Below are positions 1-6,563 of a stretch of DNA of 9,557 nt, piece by piece; within the stretch, counting starts at the first letter, position 1, and the number at the start of each line of letters is the position of its first letter. A program made the translations under genes and the position numbers. The notes under the pieces were generated by a model, which saw only the letters and a list, made by a program, of their open reading frames with translations, did no database searches and had not been told where the DNA came from. This DNA comes from Verrucomicrobia bacterium UBA3063 (GTDB lineage Bacteria; Verrucomicrobiota; Verrucomicrobiia; Methylacidiphilales; Verrucolacustridaceae), in NCBI GenBank assembly GCA_002366885.1, contig DFCD01000067.1, positions 1 through 9,557 on the forward strand. Reading direction: 5' to 3'.

Positions 1-359
1 AACGGATTCCTGTTTGTCTTCTGGCCGCGCTGGTTCTTCCCGCCCTCTCCTGGGCCGATCTTCGCCTTCCTCCCAAGCCCACCGCCATGGAGAAGCTTGG
101 GCGCGGCATCGCCAATGTGACCCTGGCTGTCACCGAGATTCTCGATTCCAACTATGAGTTGTTGCAGGAAAAAGGGCCGACCTATGCCTACACGGTGGGC
201 TTGGCCCAGGGTGCCTCCCGCATGGTGATGGACACCGGGGTGGGGGCGATCGAGGTGGGCACCTTCTTCATCCCTACCAAGCCCATGAAGATGCCCGCCC
301 ACGATACCGGTCAGGTGGAGCCTGTTCCCCCCGCCGATCTGAAGGAAAACTGGTACTGA
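1..359 (+). CDS. Secreted small protein, TIGR04073-like (exosortase-associated family), 5' truncated
   Basis: The frame is open from base 3 and enters from the left edge, so the true start lies outside the window. The first visible residues are a signal-peptide core (VCLLAALVLPALSWA) followed by a mature start near DLRLPP. The ATG at 87 is internal: it falls after this signal peptide and should not be taken as the start. The mature part has KLGRGIANVTLAVTEI, a central GPTYAYTVGLAQGASRMVMD and GVGAIEVGTFFIPTKP, in the order I recall for TIGR04073, a family of about 110 residues found in Verrucomicrobia and Lentisphaerae and named for co-occurrence with exosortase systems. Its biochemical function is unknown. 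It probably acts in the periplasm or envelope. No exosortase or PEP-CTERM protein is visible here. The stop TGA (357-359) overlaps the proposed CTG start of the next gene. The family call comes from motif recognition and is fairly but not fully secure. Confidence 0.72.
   Translation, partial: RIPVCLLAALVLPALSWADLRLPPKPTAMEKLGRGIANVTLAVTEILDSNYELLQEKGPTYAYTVGLAQGASRMVMDTGVGAIEVGTFFIPTKPMKMPAHDTGQVEPVPPADLKENWY
342..346 (+). promoter_or_regulatory. Shine-Dalgarno supporting a CTG start at 356
   Basis: AAGGA at 342-346 lies 9 bases before CTG at 356-358. It sits inside the last codons of the upstream gene, as expected for translational coupling. The other upstream CTG, at 350, would have only 3 bases of spacing. 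This spacing is the main reason for choosing 356 as the start of the methyltransferase. Confidence 0.5.
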
Positions 360-1474
360 AGCATCCGGTTCCGGGCGGATCCGCGTCCGTTGAACTTAGC
401 GTAAACGAGATTGCCTACGGCGGAGACGGCGTTGCCCGTCATGAGGGCAAGGTAGTTTTCGTTCCCTTTACCGCACCCGGCGAGAGGGTCCTTGCGGAGC
501 TGACGGAAAGGCACAAGAATTTCGCCCGTGCCAGACTCCTGGAGGTATTGGAACCTTCCCCGGACCGGGTGGCCGCACCCTGTCCCCTTTTTGGAAACTG
601 CGGCGGATGCGCCACGCAGCATCTTTCCTATCCCGCCGAAGCAAGGATCAAGGTGGCCCAGATCCAATCGGCCCTGGCCAGGATCGGAAAAATCCGGAAC
701 CCGGTCCTCCGCCCCATCCTCACCGGGCCCGATTATGGATACCGGAACCGGATCACCGTCCACAACCGGGAGGGAAAAATCGGTTTCCTTGGGGTGGATG
801 GACGGACCCTGGTGGATGTTTCCCGGTGCTTGCTGGCGGCGGAGGACGTCAACGCCAAGCTGGCCCATCTTCGTTCGGGATCCCGTCCCCGCCCGCATTA
901 CTCCATCCGGGCCGACGAGGTGCGGGGGGAGGCATTCTACCAGTCCAACCGGCCCTTGGCTGACCCCCTGAAAAAACTGGTGGTAGAGGCGGTGCCCGCC
1001 GGGGTGAAGGCGGTGCTGGAGGGCTATGCGGGAACCGGATTTTTTTCCGCCCCCTTGGTGGCGGCCGGCAAAAACCTTGTCGCGGTGGAGTCCCATCCTG
1101 CCGCAGTGGAGGTTTTTCGCAGGGACGTCGGGGGGGCGGAGCTTTTGGAGGGGCGATTCGAGGATGAAATGGAAAATGCGCTCGCCCGGCTGGGGCCGGG
1201 ACCCTCCGCATGTCTGATCAATCCGCCAAGGGGAGGGCTCAGCCCGGATGCCCGGACCCTTCTGGCACAGGCGCATCCTTTTGTGGGGATCCTTTACCTT
1301 TCCTGTGATCCGCCCGCCCTCGCCCGCGATCTTGTCGCGCTCGCGGATTTTTGGGAACCGCAGTGGTTCCAGCCGGTCGATCTCTTTCCCCGCACCGCCC
1401 ATGTGGAATGTCTTGTCTGGCTTTCTTCCCGTTTGTCCCCAAGTGGTTCACCTGCCGTTTCCCCGGTGCATTGA
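356..1474 (+). CDS. 23S rRNA (uracil-C5)-methyltransferase, RlmD/TrmA family, apparent CTG start
   Basis: It transfers a methyl group from S-adenosylmethionine to C5 of a uridine in RNA, most likely 23S rRNA; the target base cannot be told from sequence. From the CTG at 356 the product is 372 residues. A TRAM-like RNA-binding domain spans about 10-66 (AYGGDGVARHEGKVVFV). A cluster C76-x5-C82-x2-C85 (CPLFGNCGGC), with C158 as likely fourth ligand, fits the [4Fe-4S] site of RlmD. The FYQSN segment (194-198) matches the family F-x-Q-x-N motif. The SAM-binding loop GYAGTGFFSAPL is at 223-234, NPPR at 289-292, the catalytic cysteine in LSCDPP at C317, and the HVE base at E351. No ATG, GTG or TTG lies in frame ahead of the TRAM domain; the first, TTG 548, would remove it entirely. 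C158 is only 65 residues from the SAM loop, roughly half my recollection for E. coli RlmD (433 residues), so the central domain is compact. The family call is secure; the start is inferred. Confidence 0.88.
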   Translation: MKHPVPGGSASVELSVNEIAYGGDGVARHEGKVVFVPFTAPGERVLAELTERHKNFARARLLEVLEPSPDRVAAPCPLFGNCGGCATQHLSYPAEARIKVAQIQSALARIGKIRNPVLRPILTGPDYGYRNRITVHNREGKIGFLGVDGRTLVDVSRCLLAAEDVNAKLAHLRSGSRPRPHYSIRADEVRGEAFYQSNRPLADPLKKLVVEAVPAGVKAVLEGYAGTGFFSAPLVAAGKNLVAVESHPAAVEVFRRDVGGAELLEGRFEDEMENALARLGPGPSACLINPPRGGLSPDARTLLAQAHPFVGILYLSCDPPALARDLVALADFWEPQWFQPVDLFPRTAHVECLVWLSSRLSPSGSPAVSPVH

Positions 1475-1504
1475 CCAAGCGCCGGGAAAGGGAAGCATGG
1501 CAGG

Positions 1505-2026
1505 ATGAAGTTTTGGCGGATTTCCCTCGTGGGATTGGCGATGACCTCCGCGGTCCGTGCCGTCCCTCCCGCGGATTTTTTCGAGCCCGATTTGGCGATG
1601 TATTCCTTCGCCGACCTTTATTTTGTCCGCCCCCTTACCCTGGCCGTCCTGCCCCTGACCGCCACCACCTTTGCCGCCAGCCTTCCGTTTACCGCCGGCG
1701 CGGGACCCGATGGCGCGGCGCGTTCCTACGAGGTCCTGATCGGGGATCCCTCGCAGTTTTTGGCGTCCCGCCCGCTGGGCTCCTTTTATGACTGGGAAAA
1801 CCGGGACAAGACCCGGCCGGTGGTCATCAAGTTTCCCGAGGGTTATACCGTGGCCGAGCTTTCCCCCCAGCAGGAGCGCCGTTACCGGGTTGCCCTGGAG
1901 GAACACAACTCCAGGGTTCTCGCGATTGAAAGGGAGGCCGACCTTCCCGAGGTGGACCGCAAGGCGCTGGTGGTGGCGGAGCAGCATCGCTGGGAAAACG
2001 TGCTGCGATTGCTGCTCTCGCTGTGA
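1505..2026 (+). CDS. Small exported/membrane protein of unknown function with VRPL and SLPFTA motifs
   Basis: This 173-residue protein starts with a short signal peptide (about 1-19, cleavage after AVRA). A segment ADLYFVRPLTLAVLPLTA (36-53) runs into TTFAASLPFTAGAG (54-67), giving one hydrophobic span at about 44-62. A conserved-looking GDPSQFLASRPLGSF follows at 80-94. The pattern D-x-x-x-VRPL, SLPFTA, then RPLGSF resembles small uncharacterised proteins I recall from proteobacteria, sometimes labelled multidrug transporter without evidence; I assign no function. The C-terminal half (about 115-173) is charged and probably helical. The gene lies 30 bases after the methyltransferase stop, probably in the same transcript. 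AAAGGGA at 1487-1493 is a possible ribosome site, with a longish 11-base spacer to the ATG. Confidence 0.75.
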   Translation: MKFWRISLVGLAMTSAVRAVPPADFFEPDLAMYSFADLYFVRPLTLAVLPLTATTFAASLPFTAGAGPDGAARSYEVLIGDPSQFLASRPLGSFYDWENRDKTRPVVIKFPEGYTVAELSPQQERRYRVALEEHNSRVLAIEREADLPEVDRKALVVAEQHRWENVLRLLLSL

Positions 2027-2108
2027 CCCGAAGAAGACGCGGATGGCAAAGAACAGTTAGGCAGGGGGGCATTTCCTGGTCCGAGCACCGGTTGGATCCG
2101 GGTCAGAC

Positions 2109-2369
2109 CTAGCGGGTTTCCAAACGATCAAGGCGGGAGCGCAGTTCGGAGATCTCGGTGCGAAGCTCGCGCAGGGTCTCCGTCAAAGCTTCCGTCAGGC
2201 GGTGGTCGGGAGAGGTGCGGGCGGGTGGGTGGACCGGGGCGGGCCCTCCGGAGGACTGAAGCCAGCCCTGTGCTGCCTCCTCCAGAATCCGTGGAGCCAA
2301 GGTGGGCGCAGGACAAAGGGAAGCCTTGGGGGCAGCCCGGCGGACGGATTTTTTTTTGGATTTGGCCAT
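2109..2369 (-). CDS. Short lysine-rich protein with C-terminal coiled coil, coupled to cysK
   Basis: This is an 86-residue hypothetical protein. I chose the ATG at 2369, 5 bases after the cysK stop, rather than the upstream in-frame start at 2444, which would lie inside cysK and encode non-conserved-looking sequence. The N-terminus is strongly basic (MAKSKKKSVRRAAPK), the middle is proline-rich, and the last 30 residues (TEALTETLRELRTEISEL and on) form a heptad-like amphipathic helix, consistent with a coiled coil that oligomerises. It has no signal peptide or membrane segment. I do not recognise the family. A basic head plus coiled coil could bind nucleic acid, but that is speculation. Nine A residues in a row encode K5-K7 (bases 2349-2357 on the plus strand), a possible slippage site. 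Close coupling to cysK suggests co-expression. Confidence 0.6.
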   Translation of the reverse strand: MAKSKKKSVRRAAPKASLCPAPTLAPRILEEAAQGWLQSSGGPAPVHPPARTSPDHRLTEALTETLRELRTEISELRSRLDRLETR

Positions 2370-2374
2370 CCCGC

Positions 2375-3337
2375 TCAACCGCCGACGAGGCGGCGGGCCT
2401 CCTCGGCCAATGCGGTGGTGAGATAACGCTCCCCGGTGCTGCACCCGATCGTCACGATAAGCTTGCCCTTGTTTTCCGGCCGCTTGGCCGCCTCGAGGGC
2501 GGCGTGGACGTTGGCGCCGGTGGAGATGCCGACCAGCATGCCCTCTTCCTTGCAGATCCGGCGCGCCATCGCAAACGCATCCTCGTTGGAAACCGTCACC
2601 ACCTCATCGACGATATCCAGGTGCAGATTGTCCGGCACAAAACCCGCGCCGGTGCCCTGGATTTTGTGGGGGCCCGGTTTCACCGGTTGGCCGGAGCGGG
2701 TCTGCGAGATCACCGGCGAGTCCTTGGGCTCGACGGCCACGGTCTGAAAGGATTTTTTGCGCGGCTTGATGACTTCCGCCACGCCCGTGATGGTGCCGCC
2801 AGTGCCCACGGCGGAGACCAGCATGTCCACCTTGCCGTCCGTGTCGCTCCAGATTTCCTCGGCGGTGGTTTGGCGGTGGATGGCCGGGTTGGCGGGGTTC
2901 TTGAACTGCTGGGGTATCCAGGATTCGGGGATTTCCTTGGCGAGGGCCTCGGCGCGGGCGATGGCCCCCTTCATGCCTTCGGTGGCGGGCGTGAGCTCCA
3001 GTTTGGCCCCCAGCAGTGCGAGGAGAGTGCGGCGCTCGAGGCTCATGCTTTCCGGCATGGTCAGGATCAGGCGATAGCCTTTGGCCGCGGCCACGAACGC
3101 CAGGGCGATGCCGGTATTGCCGGAGGTGGGTTCGATGATGGTGGTTTTCGGGGTGATCCTGCCTTCCTTCTCGCCGGCGGCGATCATCGCCGCGCCGATC
3201 CGGTCCTTCACGCTTCCCAGCGGATTGAAAAACTCGCATTTCAGGGCCACGGCCGCAGGCAATCCCGCGCTGACCCGCTGCAATTTGACCAGGGGTGTTT
3301 TGCCTACCGTGCTGAGGACGGAATCGTGGATGGGCAT
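2375..3337 (-). CDS. cysK: Cysteine synthase A (O-acetylserine sulfhydrylase)
   Basis: This PLP enzyme forms L-cysteine from O-acetylserine and sulfide in the cytoplasm, the last step of assimilatory cysteine synthesis. Its 320 residues are the usual family length. It has the GKTPLVKL opening (12-19), the PLP Schiff-base lysine K44 in NPLGSVKDR, the substrate loop TSGNTG at 71-76, the phosphate-binding GTGGT at 178-182, GTGAGFVPDNL, and STGERYLTT near the C-terminus, with S300 about where the serine contacting the PLP ring nitrogen sits. There is no C-terminal CBS domain, which argues against cystathionine beta-synthase. The start at 3337 gives the standard N-terminus, but no clear Shine-Dalgarno precedes it and I see no strong promoter in the 134 bases upstream (3338-3471). 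That gap has only a short hairpin, GTTGCT/AGCAAC (3435-3440 and 3447-3452), with no T-run. The short coiled-coil gene follows 5 bases downstream. Confidence 0.95.
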   Translation of the reverse strand: MPIHDSVLSTVGKTPLVKLQRVSAGLPAAVALKCEFFNPLGSVKDRIGAAMIAAGEKEGRITPKTTIIEPTSGNTGIALAFVAAAKGYRLILTMPESMSLERRTLLALLGAKLELTPATEGMKGAIARAEALAKEIPESWIPQQFKNPANPAIHRQTTAEEIWSDTDGKVDMLVSAVGTGGTITGVAEVIKPRKKSFQTVAVEPKDSPVISQTRSGQPVKPGPHKIQGTGAGFVPDNLHLDIVDEVVTVSNEDAFAMARRICKEEGMLVGISTGANVHAALEAAKRPENKGKLIVTIGCSTGERYLTTALAEEARRLVGG

Positions 3338-3471
3338 AACGGTAAAGATTGGGCGAAAAGGTGGAGCGGCTCAAGCCCCCGGAGGATCTGCGTCCTTGGG
3401 GCCGGATTCCTGGGGGGGGCGGCGAACGTTTCGGGTTGCTCCCGCAAGCAACGTCGGAAAGGCCGGGTTTG

Positions 3472-4629
3472 CTACCGCGCCATCAGCCGGCGGTAGAGAT
3501 CTCCCACCTTTCGTGCCTGGACCGGCAGGGAGGCCTCTGCAGCCACGCGGGCATGGGCGGCAGTCCGCTCCGCTTCCGTCGGGGAGGGGTGTTCCGCCTG
3601 TCCGACCATGGTGGCGGCAAGCTCGCCGGCATCCCCGGGCGGCACCAGGTGGCCGAGGGCCCCGGGGGCCCAAGCCTCGGGAATGCCGTCGAGCCGGGAG
3701 GCGATCACCGGCCGGCCGCAGGCGTGGGCCTCCAGCACGACCGATGGAAAAGCTTCCGTGGCGATTTGGGGGTGCACAAGGATGTCGAGAGCGTGATGAA
3801 GCGCCACGGGATCGGATTGTTGGCCGAGAAGCCGGGCCCGGCCGGCCAGACCATGGTGGTGGATGTCCTCCTCGAGGGTCGCCTCCATGCTTCCGGTTCC
3901 CGCCAGCAGGAAACTTGATTTGGGCAGGCGCCGCATCACCTCACGGGCGGCCCGCAGAAAAATGCGCTGCCCTTTTCCGACCGGCAGATCGAAGCCTCCG
4001 ACCACCCCGAAGGCGGTTTCGCCGGGCTTCAGGCCGAGGGTGCGCCGGGCGGCATCCGTGAAGGCGCGGTCACGGGGAAAGAACCTGCGGGTGTCGATTC
4101 CCGTGTGGATGACGTGGATTTTCCGGGGATCCAGAAAACAGGGGGGCCGGAAGTGCCTCTCCGGCACGGGTGAGGCCGGATCCCGGTGGCCTTCGGCCAG
4201 CACCCGGCGCACGAAATCGGAAACGGCGATGATCGCGTCCGCCCGGGCAAAGAGATGCCTCCGGCTGATCGCGGCCCGGGGGCTTTTCGCAAGGTGCCGG
4301 GAGAAAACGACCTTGGGCCGGGTTTGGGCCAGTTGGGCGGCGAGCAATGCCGTCCAGTAGTCGTCCCCGTGGTGAGCGTGCACGATCCGGGCGCGGGACC
4401 TTCGCAGCAGTCCCGCGAGTGCGGCGACCTGCAGCGGCCGGAACCGGGGCAACGCCTGAAGGGCAGGCGCCGAGCAGGAGAGTGGCGCCGAATCGGGGCC
4501 TGCCGTGAGGACTTCCCAGCCTTGTTCGGCCAGTCCCTGCGCCAGGGCCAGGCATTGGGTGTCCGTTCCTCCGCCGCGGAGCCGGGAGTTCAGCATGATC
4601 ACACGTGCGGTCAGGGCGGAAGTGCTCAT
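3472..4629 (-). CDS. Glycosyltransferase family 4 (GT-B fold)
   Basis: This 385-residue enzyme probably transfers a sugar from a nucleotide-sugar donor to an envelope glycan, lipid or polysaccharide; donor and acceptor cannot be deduced. The N-terminal acceptor-side Rossmann domain has the glycine loop RGGGTDTQCLALAQGLAEQG near the start, then VHAHHGDDY and IAVSDFVRR. The linker VIHTGIDTRRFFP is typical of GT4. The C-terminal donor domain has GGFDLPVGKGQ, FLLAGTGSM, and the retaining-GT E-x7-E motif EAFPSVVLE (E292 and E300), followed by GRPVIAS and LVPPGD. It has no membrane span, so it is probably cytosolic and peripheral. It starts 23 bases after the outer-membrane protein stop and may be its co-transcribed partner, though no good Shine-Dalgarno precedes ATG 4629. 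Its GC and codon use match its neighbours. No other glycan genes are visible, so the pathway is unknown. Confidence 0.9.
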   Translation of the reverse strand: MSTSALTARVIMLNSRLRGGGTDTQCLALAQGLAEQGWEVLTAGPDSAPLSCSAPALQALPRFRPLQVAALAGLLRRSRARIVHAHHGDDYWTALLAAQLAQTRPKVVFSRHLAKSPRAAISRRHLFARADAIIAVSDFVRRVLAEGHRDPASPVPERHFRPPCFLDPRKIHVIHTGIDTRRFFPRDRAFTDAARRTLGLKPGETAFGVVGGFDLPVGKGQRIFLRAAREVMRRLPKSSFLLAGTGSMEATLEEDIHHHGLAGRARLLGQQSDPVALHHALDILVHPQIATEAFPSVVLEAHACGRPVIASRLDGIPEAWAPGALGHLVPPGDAGELAATMVGQAEHPSPTEAERTAAHARVAAEASLPVQARKVGDLYRRLMAR

Positions 4630-4652
4630 GGGGAAGCCGGGCCGGGGGGATG

Positions 4653-6443
4653 CTAGAATCGGATATTCATTCCAAACTGGAACGAGTTGGAGAGGGCCAC
4701 GCCGGGCTGGAAGGAGGAGTAGTCAGGCTGAATCACGCCGAGGAGTTTGTACATGACGTCGAAATCGATCGTGTCGGAAACCTGCCAGAGGAATCCCGAG
4801 CCGATCTGGAAAGCCGGGGAAAACTGTTGGGCCATCTCGTCGGAGGTCTGGGAATCGTCGACTTGGTTGATCTGCAGCTGGGAGTAGGCCATCCCGAATC
4901 CGGTGGAGAGGTACGGCTTCCAGCGTCCCTGGCCGGGCCACCGGAAAACGGCGGAGACCAGGGCGGGCACCTGCACGTAACGGCCGGTCAGGCTCAGTCC
5001 CCCGCTCCCGAGGTTTTCCGTCCCCTCCGCGGTGGTGACCGTGCCGGTGCCGTTGAGATGGTCGAGGCCGTTGTAAAGAATTCCCGCGGAAAATTCCGCC
5101 CCCAGCCAGTCGTTGAAGTTGTAACCCGGCGCCACGTCGAAGCGAACCCCGGGATTGAGGGAGAGGGATGGGTTGGAAAGCGTCCCGGTGACCCCGGGCA
5201 GGACAGTGCCGGACAGATTTTGGCTGCTGGTCAGGTTGTTGACGAAGCCGAAGCCCAGGTCGGTCCGGACATACGGGCCGAGACAGTCGGAGGGATTTCC
5301 CACCGCGAATTCCTTGTCGGAAAACTTGTAGGTCATCGACCAGTTGGCGCCGGCGGTGAGGTTGGTGAAGTCGCCCGTTTCCACGATGCGGCTGGTGCTG
5401 TCGCTCTTCGAGTAGTTGAAGCTGAGGCCGGTGGTTAATTCCGGGGACAGGGCGAAGGTCAGGCCCACGCCAAGCGTGTACTGTTGGTCCAGCCTCCGGT
5501 AAAAACCGTTTTGGGGATTGTTGTCGCCGTCAAACCCCGGGGGCGCCGATGAGGCGTCCGTGTAATACGCCAGCCGGTACGAAGCGAAGGAGTTGAAGCT
5601 GAGGCGGTCGGAGAGGTTGACGAAGTAGGATCCCGTCAGGGTGTTGTCCGTCCGCGTATAATAAGTGGGGTCCGCAAAGACGTAGGAGGCCCGCCAGTTG
5701 ACCGCCACGGCGTGCTGGTCGGTGAAGGGATGGAAATAATTCGCGGAATAGGCGAAGGCGTACTCGTTGAGAAAGTTGCTGTCGGCATCGACGGTGCCGG
5801 TCACGGAAGAGCGTTCCGAGGGGGTGTTGAGGTAAAAGTAGCCGTAATAGTCGAAGGAAAGTCCGACGCTGAGCTCCTCGTTGATCTGGCGGGTGCCGCG
5901 CAAAAAAAGGTTGGTCAGGATGAAGTCCTGGGCAAGGCCGGTGTCATAGTTGCCGAGGGAATTGTTGGTTTGCGAGGGTTCCTCCTGGCTGAAGTAGTTG
6001 AAAAAGGAGGCGCGCACGCCCGCTTCCGGAAAAAAGCTGTCATACCCGGGCATGGTCGTGAAGGTGGGGGCCCAGGCCGCCTCGAGGGAGGAGACGGCCT
6101 GCCAGGCTGCCACCACGTTGGCGGAGGACTCGGCGTAGTTGGCGTTGGAAAGCCAGCTGAACGTCTGATCCGCGCGGATGCGGGCAAAGGGAATGCTGGG
6201 CTGTTCCCTCATCAGCTGGACGGAGCCGAGGTCTTCGGCAACCGCCGTCGCCTCGGCCGGTTGTTCCCCGGGTGTTTTGCCTCCCAAGGCCATCTGTTTC
6301 TGTTTTTCCCTTTCCTGTTGGGCCGCCGCGTCCGTCACCGCCTGCTGGGACACAGCCGGCTGAAATCCCTGGGCCCTGGCCTGCTGGAGGGAATCGAAGA
6401 GCAGCAAAAACAGCAGGACGGAAAGGGGGCGGAGCAGGAGCAT
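4653..6443 (-). CDS. Outer-membrane protein with two consecutive beta-barrel-like regions
   Basis: From the ATG at 6443 the product is 596 residues. It opens with a signal peptide, MLLLRPLSVLLFLLLFDSLQ then QARA, with cleavage after A24. A longer frame beginning at a TTG (6521) would put 26 non-signal residues ahead of it and start inside the promoter, so I rejected it. Residues about 25-85 are Gln/Ala-rich and may be helical. Residues about 90-380 alternate aromatic and polar residues (FSWLSNANY, VGLSFDYYGYFYL, LSFNSFASYRLAYY), typical of barrel strands. Residues about 385-596 form a second, compact region (GPYVRTDLGFGF, PGVRFDVAPGYNFNDWLGAE, KPYLSTGFGMAYSQL) resembling the eight-stranded OmpW/Opa class. 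The chain ends in FQFGMNIRF with a terminal Phe, the usual BAM insertion signal. The function could be a porin, an adhesin or a scaffold; sequence does not decide. It has its own promoter at 6494-6521. Confidence 0.83.
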   Translation of the reverse strand: MLLLRPLSVLLFLLLFDSLQQARAQGFQPAVSQQAVTDAAAQQEREKQKQMALGGKTPGEQPAEATAVAEDLGSVQLMREQPSIPFARIRADQTFSWLSNANYAESSANVVAAWQAVSSLEAAWAPTFTTMPGYDSFFPEAGVRASFFNYFSQEEPSQTNNSLGNYDTGLAQDFILTNLFLRGTRQINEELSVGLSFDYYGYFYLNTPSERSSVTGTVDADSNFLNEYAFAYSANYFHPFTDQHAVAVNWRASYVFADPTYYTRTDNTLTGSYFVNLSDRLSFNSFASYRLAYYTDASSAPPGFDGDNNPQNGFYRRLDQQYTLGVGLTFALSPELTTGLSFNYSKSDSTSRIVETGDFTNLTAGANWSMTYKFSDKEFAVGNPSDCLGPYVRTDLGFGFVNNLTSSQNLSGTVLPGVTGTLSNPSLSLNPGVRFDVAPGYNFNDWLGAEFSAGILYNGLDHLNGTGTVTTAEGTENLGSGGLSLTGRYVQVPALVSAVFRWPGQGRWKPYLSTGFGMAYSQLQINQVDDSQTSDEMAQQFSPAFQIGSGFLWQVSDTIDFDVMYKLLGVIQPDYSSFQPGVALSNSFQFGMNIRF

Positions 6444-6493
6444 GCCCTTGCGGCCCGGGACCGGACTTGGAAAGGTCTTATCCACCAGCTTTG

Positions 6494-6521
6494 GGTATAA
6501 AAGCGGTCGGAAAGGAGACAA
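6494..6521 (-). promoter_or_regulatory. Sigma-70-type promoter for the outer-membrane protein gene
   Basis: On the minus strand, TTGTCT (6516-6521) and TATACC (6494-6499) are separated by 16 bases. Transcription would begin near 6487, leaving a leader of about 43 bases before ATG 6443. The elements fit the consensus reasonably, and the position in a 120-base gap between two genes supports them. Spacing is 1 base short of the optimum. Confidence 0.5.
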
Positions 6522-6563
6522 TCCGGGGGTGGGTGTTTTTCAGCAAAAGGAAGGAAAAAGTTC

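Noticed and set aside
87..89. ATG as start of the TIGR04073-like gene
   Set aside because: The frame is open upstream and encodes a good signal peptide immediately before it, so the real start is beyond the left edge.
311..1402. 363-residue minus-strand open frame across the methyltransferase
   Set aside because: It lies opposite a gene with full catalytic motifs; its own translation has low-complexity Gly/Arg/Pro content and no domain. High GC makes such antisense frames common.
2027..2108. Terminator between the convergent blocks
   Set aside because: Only short or long-range pairings (GACCCG with CGGGTC, 68 bases apart; CCGG repeats) and no T-run on either strand.
3435..3452. GTTGCT/AGCAAC hairpin downstream of the glycosyltransferase as a terminator
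   Set aside because: Six-bp stem with no T-run on the minus strand; alternative pairing with the neighbouring ACGTT is equally good, so it is likely chance.
2225..3496. 423-residue plus-strand open frame across cysK
   Set aside because: It is antisense to a clear cysteine synthase and spans into the coding sequence of two other genes; its composition (Gly, Arg, Asp, His) is typical of an antisense shadow.
6519..6521. TTG start for the outer-membrane protein
   Set aside because: It would add 26 residues before a normal signal peptide and overlaps the -35 element; ATG 6443 gives a clean N-terminus.
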